This document shows positions 53,184 through 62,303 of a DNA stretch of 64,000 nucleotides, piece by piece. Below the pieces are notes generated by a model that saw only the letters and a program-made list of their open reading frames with translations, ran no database searches and was not told the origin of the DNA. Both the position numbers and the translations under genes were made by a program. The stretch is from assembly GCF_963662805.1 (NCBI RefSeq), contig NZ_OY759860.1, positions 124,001 to 188,000 of the forward strand, read 5' to 3'. The stretch's first letter is position 1, and every line of letters begins with the position of its first letter. The stretch is from an uncultured Cohaesibacter sp. (GTDB lineage: Bacteria > Pseudomonadota > Alphaproteobacteria > Rhizobiales > Cohaesibacteraceae).

Positions 53184-53801
53184 ATGACCCTATCCTCGCT
53201 GTTGCTGTATGCCGGAACCCTGTTTCTGGTCGCCAGTGTGCCGGGGCCGAGCATCACGGCGCTGGTTGCCCGTGTCCTCAGCCGTGGCTCGCGCGATGTC
53301 CTGCCGTTCGTCGTTGCCATGTGGCTCGGCGAGGCGATCTGGCTGTCGCTGGCCATCGGTGGATTGTCGGTCGTCGCATCTGCTTTTGCCTCCGTCTTTG
53401 TGGTCATCAAATGGCTTGGTTGCGCCTATCTGGTCTATTTGGCCTACAGGATGTGGACCTCACGTCACGATGACGAGGTCGAGCAGAGCCTGCCGAACCG
53501 GGCCTCCGGGATCGGCATGTTTCTGGCCGGTTTTGCGGTGACCATGGGCAATCCGAAGATCATGCTCTTCTATGCGGCCCTGCTGCCGACCCTGATCGAC
53601 CTTGGCTCTGTCACGACAATTGGCTGGTTCGAGCTGCTCATCACCATGGTGATCACGCTGGCGACGGTCGATCTCGGCTGGGTCTTCTTTGCAAGCAAGG
53701 CCCGCCGCCTGCTGCAGAGCGCCCGCGCTGTCCGCATCGCCAATCGCGCCGGAGCTGTCGCCATGGCGGGTGCCGCCGCCGCGATTGTCAGCAAATCATA
53801 A
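53184..53801 (+). CDS. LysE/RhtB-family exporter
   Basis: This 205-residue inner-membrane protein has about six hydrophobic helices and the family motifs VPGPSITALVARVLSRGSRD near the N-terminus and GFAVTMGNPKIMLFYAALLP near residue 120. Family members export amino acids such as lysine, threonine or homoserine lactone; the substrate is unknown here. The gene lies between ybaB and recR, which are normally adjacent, so its presence is unusual. It is 31 bases after ybaB and 46 before recR. Confidence 0.87.
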   Translation: MTLSSLLLYAGTLFLVASVPGPSITALVARVLSRGSRDVLPFVVAMWLGEAIWLSLAIGGLSVVASAFASVFVVIKWLGCAYLVYLAYRMWTSRHDDEVEQSLPNRASGIGMFLAGFAVTMGNPKIMLFYAALLPTLIDLGSVTTIGWFELLITMVITLATVDLGWVFFASKARRLLQSARAVRIANRAGAVAMAGAAAAIVSKS

Positions 53802-53847
53802 GAGACAGCCTCGCCCAGCGGTGGGCGACATCAAGGTGAGGTGAAGA

Positions 53848-54492
53848 ATGGCCAATCAGATGGCAGGGCCGGAAATCGAGAAACTGATCAAGCTGCTGGC
53901 GCGTCTGCCCGGTTTGGGGCCACGCTCCGCCCGCCGCGTCGGGCTGCATCTCATCAAGAACAAGGATCAGTTGCTGGTGCCGCTCTCCGAGGCCATGGCG
54001 GACGCCGTTGACAAGGTCAAAGTCTGTGAAGTCTGTGGCAACATCGATAGCATGAGCCCTTGCACCATCTGTACGGACACGCGCCGCGATCCCACCCTTT
54101 TGGTGGTGGTCGAGGATGTCTCGGATCTCTGGGCGCTGGAGCGGGCCTCGGTTCTCAACGCTGCCTATCACGTCCTTGGCGGCACCCTTTCGCCGCTCGA
54201 TGGCGTCGGACCGGATGATCTCAACATCGCGGGCTTGCTTGCACGCACGGCCAAAGGCGAGATAAGGGAAATCATTCTCGCCGTCAACGCCACGGTCGAG
54301 GGCCAGACCACGGCCCACTATATCACCGATCAGTTGCAGGCTCAGGCAAAAGAGCTCAAGCAGTCCAATCCGGATTACGAGCCAGTCAAGATCTCCCAGC
54401 TCGCCCATGGCGTGCCCATCGGTGGCGAGCTAGACTATCTCGACGAAGGCACGCTGTTGCAGGCCATGCGCAGCCGCAAGGAATTCGGCTAG
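53848..54492 (+). CDS. recR: Recombination protein RecR
   Basis: This 214-residue RecFOR component loads RecA at gaps. The helix-hairpin-helix region LLARLPGLGPRSARRVGLHL is followed by a C4 zinc finger (CEVCGNIDSMSPCTIC) and a Toprim domain with VVVEDVSDLWALE and a C-terminal Walker-like region. The length is normal and no motif is missing. Its stop overlaps that of the convergent 2H phosphoesterase-like gene by four bases. Confidence 0.95.
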   Translation: MANQMAGPEIEKLIKLLARLPGLGPRSARRVGLHLIKNKDQLLVPLSEAMADAVDKVKVCEVCGNIDSMSPCTICTDTRRDPTLLVVVEDVSDLWALERASVLNAAYHVLGGTLSPLDGVGPDDLNIAGLLARTAKGEIREIILAVNATVEGQTTAHYITDQLQAQAKELKQSNPDYEPVKISQLAHGVPIGGELDYLDEGTLLQAMRSRKEFG

Positions 54493-55202
54493 GCCAGTAC
54501 CTTCAGCCTTTCGAAGTGGTTCATGTCGACAAAAGAGCAGAAGGCAGGTGGCTCCAGTTCGATGATCGGTGCGGCTTCCTGCAGATCTTCCAGGATCTCA
54601 ACAAGACCCTTGTGCCAGGCAAACATCGCCTCATCGCTGAAGCGAGCCACCACGTAGGCAAAGGTGATGTGAAAGCCATAGCTGTCGTGGTCCGGATGGC
54701 GATAGCCGAAGACGTCGGCCAGACGATCACGCCAGACTTTCATCGCCTTGCGATCCGCGTTGGTCAACCCGTCCACCGACAGCCCGTTGGGGGTCGCTCC
54801 AATAACCTCAACCTTGAAGCTATCCGGCGCTTCAAACCCTTCCAGCCGATTGAGAAAGATCTCGGTCATCTCGTCGATTGGCGTGTCGAGGGCCACATCC
54901 TCGGGCCAGAAGGGCAGCTTGCGGCGATATTCGATGATGCCCTGAAACAGCGTCATGTGCAGGCTGGACTCGGCGGTGAAAGCCAGCTTGTCCGCTTCCG
55001 GCAGAGACTGCATCCGCGCGCGCGCGCCGATCACGGCCTGCGCTGACATCGATCCGCTTTCCAGATGGCAGACAATCGTGTTGCCCGGCTCTTCAAGAAA
55101 TACGCCATCTGCGCTGTAGCGGGTGCCAAGATGGCGCAACGGCGATTGATTGAACGACTGCGAGAAGCCATGCAGATGGTGCGGAAGAGTCTGAAGGGTC
55201 AT
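54489..55202 (-). CDS. 2H phosphoesterase-like protein (DUF1868)
   Basis: This 237-residue protein has two His-x-Thr-type motifs of the 2H phosphoesterase fold, SLHMTLFQGI (residues about 104-113) and YGFHITFAYV (residues about 180-189). DUF1868 proteins are related to 2'-5' RNA ligases and cyclic phosphodiesterases; no substrate is known. The start at 55202 is chosen by family length. A start at 55316 would overlap the rmuC stop (ATGA) and add 38 residues, so coupling to rmuC is possible. Confidence 0.78.
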   Translation of the reverse strand: MTLQTLPHHLHGFSQSFNQSPLRHLGTRYSADGVFLEEPGNTIVCHLESGSMSAQAVIGARARMQSLPEADKLAFTAESSLHMTLFQGIIEYRRKLPFWPEDVALDTPIDEMTEIFLNRLEGFEAPDSFKVEVIGATPNGLSVDGLTNADRKAMKVWRDRLADVFGYRHPDHDSYGFHITFAYVVARFSDEAMFAWHKGLVEILEDLQEAAPIIELEPPAFCSFVDMNHFERLKVLA

Positions 55203-55312
55203 GAAACCAGCCTTGGTGCAATGATTATGAGAATGAAGGAAGACATATCGGCCTGACGTTACAGAGTGATGACTCTGCAACTGTGTCGGCGGGATACGAG
55301 TCGTAATGCCTG

Positions 55313-56614
55313 TCATTCACCGTCGAAAAGAGACGCCATGCGGCGGCTCACTTCATCCTCCGGCCCGGCAATGCCGACCGGTTGGCCACGATGCCGAGGC
55401 TCTTGTGGTGCCTTGACGCGCGACTCTTCTGCGATGGCATCGGCCTTGTTCTGTGCTCTCGCCATGGCTTCGAGTTCGGCTTCGCTGACGTCGATATCCT
55501 CGATCTTCTGGCCGCGTTTGACGATCTTGCCGGTCGAGGTGAGGATCTGGTCGATGTCCTTCTGGGTCTGGCCGAAATGGGTCTGCAGTTTTGCCACGCG
55601 ATCATCGAGACGGATCACGTCCTCCATCAGAAGGGCGACTTCTCGCTGGATGATATGGGCTTGCTCGCGCATCCGGGCATCCTTGAGCACCGATTGCACG
55701 ACCTGGATTGACAGGGTCAGCAGGGATGGCGAAACGATCACCACCCGCGTGCGATGCGCGAGCTGGACGATGTCATCGAACTGCTCGTGCAGATCGGCAA
55801 ACAGGCTTTCGGACGGCACGAACATGAAGGCGGTGTCCTGCGTCTCGCCGGGAATGAAATAGCGCTCCGAGATATCCTTGATGTGCTTCTTCACGTCATT
55901 GCGGAAGCGCGTGCGGGCGGCTTTGTCCTCGTCCGGTGTCTGGGCTTCCTTGACCGCAGTCCAGCCCTCGAGCGGGAACTTGGCATCGATGATCAACACC
56001 GCATTGTCATTCGGGATATGAATGACGCAGTCGGGGCGGGTCTTGTTGGACAGGGTGAACTGGAAATCATAGGCATGCTTGGGCAGTGCATCCTCGATGA
56101 TCGCTTCCATCCGTCCCTGACCGAAAGTGCCACGCGTCTGCTTGTTGGCGAGAATCTGCTGCAGCTCGACCACCCGCCCGGACAGCTCGGTGATGTTGCC
56201 CTGAGCCTTGTCGATCACTGCCAGCCGCTCATGCAGCGCCCTGAGATTGTCTCCTGTCGCCTTCTGCTGGTCGGTAAGGCTTTTGGTGACCGTCTGGGTC
56301 AGACGATGGCCCATGCCGTCCATGCGGGTGGTCAGTGCCTGCGCCATCTCGGTCTGGCGAGTCGAGAAGATCTCGGCCATGGTCTGCATCCGGCCTGTCA
56401 TCTCAGCCTGTAGCCGCGACAGCTCCTCGACTTGTGCCCGCTGGGCCTTGGCCTGTTCCTGCGCGTCATAGAGCTCCTGCTCGCGCGCGCCGCTCTCACG
56501 GTTCTGCGAAATGAGCAGCCAGACCAGAAGAAACCCGACAAGGGCTATCGCCCCGATCAGGATCTGAAAGGTCGTCAGGCCATGCTGGCCGATGGTAATC
56601 ACGATGTCATTCAT
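55313..56614 (-). CDS. rmuC: DNA recombination protein RmuC
   Basis: This 433-residue protein has an N-terminal membrane helix (QILIGAIALVGFLLVWLLIS), a long coiled coil (residues about 45-160, rich in Glu/Gln/Arg) and the RmuC nuclease-like domain. That domain carries PDCVIHIPNDNAVLIIDAKF, where D and DAK are the PD-(D/E)XK-like residues, followed by DTAFMFVPSESLFADLHEQF. RmuC limits inversion of short repeats and is implicated in phage and DNA-end processing. It is transcribed with the 2H phosphoesterase-like gene and is divergent from def. Confidence 0.9.
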   Translation of the reverse strand: MNDIVITIGQHGLTTFQILIGAIALVGFLLVWLLISQNRESGAREQELYDAQEQAKAQRAQVEELSRLQAEMTGRMQTMAEIFSTRQTEMAQALTTRMDGMGHRLTQTVTKSLTDQQKATGDNLRALHERLAVIDKAQGNITELSGRVVELQQILANKQTRGTFGQGRMEAIIEDALPKHAYDFQFTLSNKTRPDCVIHIPNDNAVLIIDAKFPLEGWTAVKEAQTPDEDKAARTRFRNDVKKHIKDISERYFIPGETQDTAFMFVPSESLFADLHEQFDDIVQLAHRTRVVIVSPSLLTLSIQVVQSVLKDARMREQAHIIQREVALLMEDVIRLDDRVAKLQTHFGQTQKDIDQILTSTGKIVKRGQKIEDIDVSEAELEAMARAQNKADAIAEESRVKAPQEPRHRGQPVGIAGPEDEVSRRMASLFDGE

Positions 56615-56769
56615 GGCCCGACTATAGATCGATTCGCCACAAGCGGAAACAAAATGAGAACAGATCGATTTCTCGTCAACGGCTCTCTTGTTGAGAAGAG
56701 GGCTAAAATCGGCGGTCCTTAACTTGTTTCTGATTGACGCCCATCGCCCAAACGCTTACATCACCTGCC

Positions 56770-57297
56770 ATGGCACTGTTGGATATCGTTACATTGCCGG
56801 ATCCGATGCTGCGAGAGCAGTCTGCTCCGGTTGAGCGCGTGGATGATGATCTGCGTCGCCTTGTCGAAAACATGTTTGAAACCATGTACAACGCCCCGGG
56901 CATTGGTCTGGCTGGCATCCAGGTCGGTGTGCCCTTGCGCATCTTCACCATGGACTGCGCCAAGGACGGTGACGAGAAGACGCCGATCTGCATGATCAAC
57001 CCGGAAATCCTCTGGCAATCGGACGATCTCAGCTCTTACGAGGAAGGCTGCCTGTCGATCCCCGACTATTATGCCGAGGTAGAGCGCCCCGCGTCCGTCA
57101 GGTTCCGCTATCTCGACCAGTTCGGCAAGGAGCAGGAAATGCTCTGCGAAGGACTTGATGCCACCTGTGCACAACATGAATTCGACCATCTCAACGGTGC
57201 GCTGTTCATCGACTATATCTCCAAACTGCGTCGCGACCGGGTGATCAAGAAATTCGCCAAACTAGCCAAGCAGAAAGACAAGTCGGGCGTGCTCTGA
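56770..57297 (+). CDS. def: Peptide deformylase
   Basis: The enzyme removes the formyl group from nascent proteins. The 175-residue protein has motif 1 GIGLAGIQVG (usually G-x-G-L-A-A-x-Q), motif 2 EEGCLSIPDYY with the metal Cys, and motif 3 QHEFDHLNG with two metal histidines and the catalytic Glu. The start at 56770 (MALLDIVTLPDPML) matches the family; an in-frame ATG at 56734 adds an unsupported extension. It is 42 bases upstream of fmt, the usual partner. Confidence 0.94.
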   Translation: MALLDIVTLPDPMLREQSAPVERVDDDLRRLVENMFETMYNAPGIGLAGIQVGVPLRIFTMDCAKDGDEKTPICMINPEILWQSDDLSSYEEGCLSIPDYYAEVERPASVRFRYLDQFGKEQEMLCEGLDATCAQHEFDHLNGALFIDYISKLRRDRVIKKFAKLAKQKDKSGVL

Positions 57298-57339
57298 GCC
57301 ACCCCCGCCTACAGTCCAGACACATTGCAAGGATTTGCC

Positions 57340-58269
57340 ATGCTGCGCGTCATCTTTATGGGTACCCCGGATTTCTCGGTGCCGACCCTGATGGAAATCG
57401 TCGGGCAGGGCCACGAGGTCGTCGCGGTCTACAGCCAGCCGCCAAGACCCGCTGGACGCGGCATGGAAGAGCGCAAGTCTCCGGTGCATGAGGCGGCAGA
57501 ACGTCTCGGCCTGCCGGTCTTCACACCGACATCGCTGAAATCCGGAGACGAGCAGGAACAATTCCGTGCGCTCGACGCCGATGTGGCGGTCGTTGTCGCC
57601 TATGGCCTGCTGCTGCCGAAGGCCATTCTCGAAGCGCCGCGTGATGGTTGCCTCAACCTGCACGGCTCGCTTTTGCCCCGCTGGCGAGGCGCGGCCCCGA
57701 TCCAGCGCGCCATCATGGCCGGTGACGCCGAGACCGGCGTTCAGGTCATGCGCATGGACGAGGGCCTTGACACCGGCGATGTTGCCATGTCCGAGACGAT
57801 CCAGATTACCGAGACCATGACGGCACAGGATCTGCATGATCGCATGATGGTGCTCGGTGCCGATCTGATGGTCCGCGCTCTGGCGGCCCTGTCGCGAGGG
57901 GGCCTGACCTCGCGCCCACAAGATAGCGAAGGCGTGACCTACGCCAAGAAGATCGACAAGGCGGAAAGCCGCATCGATTTCTCTGCTCCCGCGACCGACG
58001 TGCACAACAAGATCCGCGGCCTGTCTCCCTTCCCCGGAGCATGGTGCGAGATGACCATTCGCGGCAAGGCCCAGCGGGTCAAGATCCTGCGTTCTGCTTC
58101 TGCCGAGGGCAAGGGCGAGCCCGGCGCTTTGCTTGATGATGCCATGACGGTTGCCTGTGGCGAGGGGGCTGTGCGCCTCATCGAGCTGCAACGGGCCGGC
58201 AAGGGTGCCATGAAGGCCGAAGACTTCCAGCGCGGCGCAGACCTCAAGGTCGGCGACGTCATTGCCTGA
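57340..58269 (+). CDS. fmt: Methionyl-tRNA formyltransferase
   Basis: The enzyme formylates initiator Met-tRNA using 10-formyl-tetrahydrofolate. The 309-residue protein has the N-terminal RVIFMGTPDFSVPTL, the catalytic and folate region NLHGSLLPRWRGAAPIQRAI (Asn, His) and VMRMDEGLDTGDV with the catalytic Asp, then a C-terminal OB-fold. The start at 57340 has AAGGA seven bases upstream. The def-fmt-truA order is conserved in rhizobia. Confidence 0.95.
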   Translation: MLRVIFMGTPDFSVPTLMEIVGQGHEVVAVYSQPPRPAGRGMEERKSPVHEAAERLGLPVFTPTSLKSGDEQEQFRALDADVAVVVAYGLLLPKAILEAPRDGCLNLHGSLLPRWRGAAPIQRAIMAGDAETGVQVMRMDEGLDTGDVAMSETIQITETMTAQDLHDRMMVLGADLMVRALAALSRGGLTSRPQDSEGVTYAKKIDKAESRIDFSAPATDVHNKIRGLSPFPGAWCEMTIRGKAQRVKILRSASAEGKGEPGALLDDAMTVACGEGAVRLIELQRAGKGAMKAEDFQRGADLKVGDVIA

Positions 58270-58281
58270 CGAAGAGACCGG

Positions 58282-59076
58282 ATGCCACGCTTCAAGCTTC
58301 TCATCGAATATGACGGACGCCCCTTTTCAGGCTGGCAGCGTCAGGACAATGCCCCCAGCGTCATGGGGCTGATTGAGGAGTCTCTTTTCAAGTTCGCCCG
58401 CGAGCGCGTCACCCTGTTTGGCGCAGGTCGCACCGATTCCGGCGTCCATGCCATCGGGCAGGTGGCCCATTTCGATCTCGAGCGTGACTGGCACAGCCAG
58501 AAGATCAAGGAAGCGCTCAATCATTTCCTCAAGGAGACGGGTGTTGCCATCCTCGACAGCTGGAAGGTGACGGAGGACTTCGACAGCCGTTTTCTGGCCT
58601 CCAAACGTTATTATCGCTATCGGATCTGCAACCGTCGTGCGCCACTCACCTTCGAGATCGGTCGCGCATGGCAATATAGCTATCCCATCGATATCGACCT
58701 GATGCAGCAGGGGGCCGATCAGTTGGTCGGTCACTATGACTTCACCACCTTTCGCGCCACCGCCTGTCAGGCTAAGAGCCCTTGGCGCACGATGGAAAGC
58801 CTCAAGGTCAGCCGGGAAGGGGAATGGGTCTATCTCGACGCCATGTCACGTTCCTTCCTGCACAACCAGATCCGCTCCTTCGTCGGCTCGCTGGTCGAGG
58901 TTGGCGCGGCACGAAAACCGGTGGGATGGATCACCGAGATCCTCAACGCCCGTGACCGCCGCGCCTGTGGGCCCGTTGCCCCACCGGACGGGCTCTATCT
59001 CACGCAGGTAGACTATCCTGAGGACGTCGATTATCTCGTCCAAGAGGAACCGTGGACGGGCCACACAAAGGACTGA
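58282..59076 (+). CDS. truA: tRNA pseudouridine(38-40) synthase
   Basis: This 264-residue enzyme modifies uridines 38-40 in the tRNA anticodon arm. It has YDGRPFSGWQRQDNAPSVMG at the N-terminus, the catalytic Asp in GAGRTDSGVHAIGQVAHF, and the conserved SFLHNQIRSFVGSLVEVG segment late in the protein. It lies 12 bases after fmt and is convergent with a membrane-protein gene. Confidence 0.95.
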   Translation: MPRFKLLIEYDGRPFSGWQRQDNAPSVMGLIEESLFKFARERVTLFGAGRTDSGVHAIGQVAHFDLERDWHSQKIKEALNHFLKETGVAILDSWKVTEDFDSRFLASKRYYRYRICNRRAPLTFEIGRAWQYSYPIDIDLMQQGADQLVGHYDFTTFRATACQAKSPWRTMESLKVSREGEWVYLDAMSRSFLHNQIRSFVGSLVEVGAARKPVGWITEILNARDRRACGPVAPPDGLYLTQVDYPEDVDYLVQEEPWTGHTKD

Positions 59077-59099
59077 AACCTGGTGGCTGACTGGGTAGA

Positions 59100-59678
59100 T
59101 CAGGTGGCGATGGTGGCATGGCCGGTCAACTGGAACAGAACGACCGTCGCCGCGATATTGGCGACCATAAGCAGCACCGACAGGGCCAGCGCCATCGAAC
59201 CGGGACAGTCGAGCACGAAGCGGAACAGCCGATAGGAAATCCAGAGGGCAAAGAGGATGATCCCGAGGGTCACCATGACGGTGACGCCGCCCCCGCCAAG
59301 CCCTGACGAGACGATTGCTCCGGGCACGAGGGTCAACAGCAGGACGATGACCCCGAGCCAGTTGTAACTGACGATCAGCGGCATGATGCGGTCGCGAAAG
59401 CCCAGTGACCGGCAAATCAGGTAGAGGAGCGCCGGACCGAGCCCCCAGTCGAGCAGCGTGTTGGCCATCCAGAAGCCCAAGCCGCCTTCCCGGAACAGAA
59501 GGATGCTGTTCACGTCCCCGAACAACACCGTATGCAACAGGCTGATCGGCTCGACGATAATGATCGCAAGGAAGGACAGGAGGACTCCGCGCATCGTCGC
59601 ATCGATCCTGTAGAGCGCTTCCTCATCGCCGCGCACAAAGGCCCAGACGAGCTCGAGATGGAAAAGAATATAGGCCAT
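59100..59678 (-). CDS. Polytopic membrane protein of unknown function
   Basis: This 192-residue protein has about five membrane helices, for example GVLLSFLAIIIVEPISLLHT, LIVSYNWLGVIVLLLTLVPG and ALALSVLLMVANIAATVVLF. The central cytoplasmic loop has SLGFRDRIMP. No enzymatic or transport motif was recognised. Similar uncharacterised genes lie between truA and dapE in other rhizobia, as I recall, which supports it being real. It is 78 bases downstream of dapE in the same direction. Confidence 0.75.
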   Translation of the reverse strand: MAYILFHLELVWAFVRGDEEALYRIDATMRGVLLSFLAIIIVEPISLLHTVLFGDVNSILLFREGGLGFWMANTLLDWGLGPALLYLICRSLGFRDRIMPLIVSYNWLGVIVLLLTLVPGAIVSSGLGGGGVTVMVTLGIILFALWISYRLFRFVLDCPGSMALALSVLLMVANIAATVVLFQLTGHATIAT

Positions 59679-59756
59679 GCAGTTCCGAACTGGGATAGAC
59701 GAGACAAAAGCAGGGTCAGCATAACCAACCCCGCCAATATGGCAATCTTCAGGCTT

Positions 59757-60947
59757 CTAGCCTTGCGGCGGGAAGTAGCTCATCAAATACTCGTAATAGA
59801 TATCTGAGAGGGTCTGCAGATCGTCTAGCGCGATATGTTCGTCGATCTTGTGCATGGTCTTGCCGACAAGGCCGAATTCGATCACCGGGCAATAGTCCTT
59901 GATGAAGCGGGCGTCGGACGTGCCACCGTCAGTGGAATGCTCCGGCATTTTGCCTGTCACCTTGGCAACGGCAGCGCTGAAGCCATTGATCAGTTTTTCA
60001 GACCGGGTCAGGAAAGCCTGACTCATTGCCGGTTCCATTTCGAGCACAACGTGGAAATCCTCGGACGGCAGGCTTTCCTTGGCGCGGGACAGCACCAGAT
60101 CGGCAATCTTGTCCGCGTCCCAAAGGTCATTGTAGCGCACGTTGAACCGGGCGGATGCGGCCTTGGGGATGAGGTTCCATGTCTCGTTGCCCACATCCAT
60201 GGAAACAAACTCAAGGTTTGTCGGCTGGAAATGATCCGTGCCGTGATCAAGGACGGCTGAGCTCAGGCAGGACACGGCCTTGGCCAGAACGGGAACCGGA
60301 TTGTGCGCCAGATGCGGATAGGCCACATGGCCCTGTTGGCCCATCACGGTCAGGGTGCCGGACTGGCTGCCGCGGCGGCCAATCTTGATGGCGTCGCCCA
60401 TGGCCTCGGGGTTGGTCGGCTCGCCGACGATGGCATCATTGAACCGCTCGCCGCGATCCGCAGCCCATTGCATCAGTTTGACCGTGCCGTTGATCGCCGG
60501 ACCTTCTTCATCGCCGGTGATCAGCAGAGAAATCGTGCCGTGTGGTTCACCATGCAGCTCGATATATTTCAGAACCGCCGCGATGAAGGCTCCGATGCCA
60601 CCCTTCATGTCCGACGTGCCACGACCATAAAGTTGTCCGTCTCTCACTTCGCCAGCAAAGGGTGGAACAGACCACAGGGTCTCATCACCGGTCGGGACAA
60701 CATCCGCATGACCGGCAAAGGTCAGATGCGGGCCTTCGCCGCCACTGATCTTGGCGAACAGGTTTTCAACGTCCGGCGTGCCCTGGTCTGTGAAGACTGG
60801 GCGGTGAACCAGAAACCCCAGTGGGCTGAGCAGGGTGTCGAGATAGGCCATGGCCCCGGCTTCCTTGGGCGTGACGCTGGGGCACTGAACGAGTTTCTGG
60901 GTGATTTCCAGAGCAGAGGGGGCTTTGGTCATTCGCGGCGCTTTCAT
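59757..60947 (-). CDS. dapE: Succinyl-diaminopimelate desuccinylase
   Basis: The enzyme makes LL-diaminopimelate for lysine and peptidoglycan synthesis. The 396-residue M20 protein has the zinc motifs FAGHADVVPTGD and GRGTSDMKGGIGAFI, the catalytic Glu-Glu in LITGDEEGPAINGT, the ligand Glu in VGEPTNPEAMGD and HSTDGGTSDARF at the C-terminal zinc site. A second in-frame ATG at 60932 gives MTKAPSALEI, closer to typical DapE starts, so the start is uncertain by five codons. Confidence 0.93.
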   Translation of the reverse strand: MKAPRMTKAPSALEITQKLVQCPSVTPKEAGAMAYLDTLLSPLGFLVHRPVFTDQGTPDVENLFAKISGGEGPHLTFAGHADVVPTGDETLWSVPPFAGEVRDGQLYGRGTSDMKGGIGAFIAAVLKYIELHGEPHGTISLLITGDEEGPAINGTVKLMQWAADRGERFNDAIVGEPTNPEAMGDAIKIGRRGSQSGTLTVMGQQGHVAYPHLAHNPVPVLAKAVSCLSSAVLDHGTDHFQPTNLEFVSMDVGNETWNLIPKAASARFNVRYNDLWDADKIADLVLSRAKESLPSEDFHVVLEMEPAMSQAFLTRSEKLINGFSAAVAKVTGKMPEHSTDGGTSDARFIKDYCPVIEFGLVGKTMHKIDEHIALDDLQTLSDIYYEYLMSYFPPQG

Positions 60948-61238
60948 CTAAAAATGGCCCGGTCAGATTGGGCTGGTCGCCATGCGCGATGATCTGCGGC
61001 GCAATCGAGAAACGGCAAAGCGTCTGTCATGCGACCGGTGGCAGGATCGGTCTGGCAGGGGAGAACACAGGAAATGGGATCATCTTTCCGGGTTGAGAAA
61101 AACTGTGCGGCGCCACCTTAGGCAAGGTTGCAGCAGCCTTCAATCCACTTTCGACCCGGCACGGACAAAAGGTAGCGACTTTGGTTGAAAAGTCATGGAC
61201 GTCAGTCCGGCGTCCTACGGGCTTTTCCGAAAGGGATG
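60948..61238. other. Interval upstream of dapE without a recognised gene
   Basis: These 291 bases lie between the dapE start and the stop of the DUF805 gene, both on the minus strand. It must carry the dapE promoter. No terminator, operator or RNA was seen. Confidence 0.4.
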
Positions 61239-61724
61239 TCAGATCGGAGCGACGGTCTCCGAGCCCTGATCGTCGCCAGCCTCGGAAGCGGGCGACTTGT
61301 GCACACCAAATCCCAGATCGATGAAATAGATCAGCCAGAAGGGCAGGATCGCCATGAGATAGAAGCCCCGCGTCTCGATGCCGACACTGCAGGACAGGGG
61401 ATAATGGGGAGCAAGAGCCGTCAGCGTACCGAGGATCGGAATCGCATAGGCAAAGAAGCTCAGATGGCCGCGACCGCGATCTCGCAGTCGCTTGATGGCC
61501 ACGCAATACCACATGAAGAAGAAGGTGGCGGCCATGATGCCAAGGGCACCGTAATAGACCTTGCCCAGAGGCAGTGTCGGGTCCATCAGGCAGAGATAAT
61601 TCTCATGCACCCTGAACAGGAAGGCAGCACCGATCTCGAGCGGAAACAGCAGGAGATGGGCAAGCCAGAATTCCTTGCGGCCTATCTGGCCACGGCTGTC
61701 AAACAGCAACTGTTCCGTGATCAT
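61239..61724 (-). CDS. DUF805-family membrane protein
   Basis: This 161-residue inner-membrane protein begins with the DUF805 signature, DSRGQIGRKEFWLAHLLLFP (usually GRxxRxxFW). About four hydrophobic helices follow, and the conserved KRLRDRGRGHLSFFAYAIP loop (RLHDxGxSGW-like) lies in the middle. The start at 61724 is set by GGAGGAG; a start at 61763 adds residues before the family start. The function is unknown for the family. Confidence 0.87.
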   Translation of the reverse strand: MITEQLLFDSRGQIGRKEFWLAHLLLFPLEIGAAFLFRVHENYLCLMDPTLPLGKVYYGALGIMAATFFFMWYCVAIKRLRDRGRGHLSFFAYAIPILGTLTALAPHYPLSCSVGIETRGFYLMAILPFWLIYFIDLGFGVHKSPASEAGDDQGSETVAPI

Positions 61725-61865
61725 GACATCTCCTCCGGCCCGGCCTCGACTGGCAAGGACCAATCAGACGGCTCGCGGCACGTCGAGTGTGACCCTTTTG
61801 CAAGGGCCAAACCATGACTTGCCGCAAGACCGCAAAGATCAGTAGGCACTATTCCTGAGCGAGCG

Positions 61866-62303
61866 TCAATCGGCGGCTGCAACCCCGTCTCGCTGCGCGG
61901 AGGAAAAGACATCAAGCGCGACATTCAGTCCGTTGATCGCCGCAGGAAGGCCGCCATAAACGGCCATCTGCCAGATGATCTCGATGATCTCCTCTTCGCT
62001 GCAGCCAACCGCCAGACTATGCTCGATATTGATCCTGAGCTGCGGTCCCGTCTGGCCACCCAGAGCGGTGAGGGCGGCGAGAGTTGCCAACTGCCGGGTG
62101 CGGGCATCAAGGCCCGAGCGAGAATAATGCCGCCCGTAGGCCCATTCGATCAGGCTTTCAGAGAAGCCCGGAACGCGGGCATCATATTGTGCCGAGAGGG
62201 CTTTTTCGAGGTGAGGATGGTGCTTGGCGCAATAGGCGCGGCCCCGTTCAAGCGCGCTGGTTTGAGGAGCGGACACGCGGGATTGTTCTTGTGCTTCGGT
62301 CAT
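61866..62303 (-). CDS. Carboxymuconolactone-decarboxylase-like (AhpD-fold) protein
   Basis: This 145-residue protein is of the CMD family. The core LDARTRQLATLAALTALGGQ is followed by LRINIEHSLAVGCSEEEIIE and IIWQMAVYGGLPAAINGLNV. A single Cys (not CxxC) suggests the decarboxylase-like rather than the AhpD peroxidase-reductase branch. The start at 62303 has GGAGG upstream. The first 56 bases overlap the end of the MerR gene in another frame, so the two are translated together. The substrate is unknown. Confidence 0.87.
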   Translation of the reverse strand: MTEAQEQSRVSAPQTSALERGRAYCAKHHPHLEKALSAQYDARVPGFSESLIEWAYGRHYSRSGLDARTRQLATLAALTALGGQTGPQLRINIEHSLAVGCSEEEIIEIIWQMAVYGGLPAAINGLNVALDVFSSAQRDGVAAAD

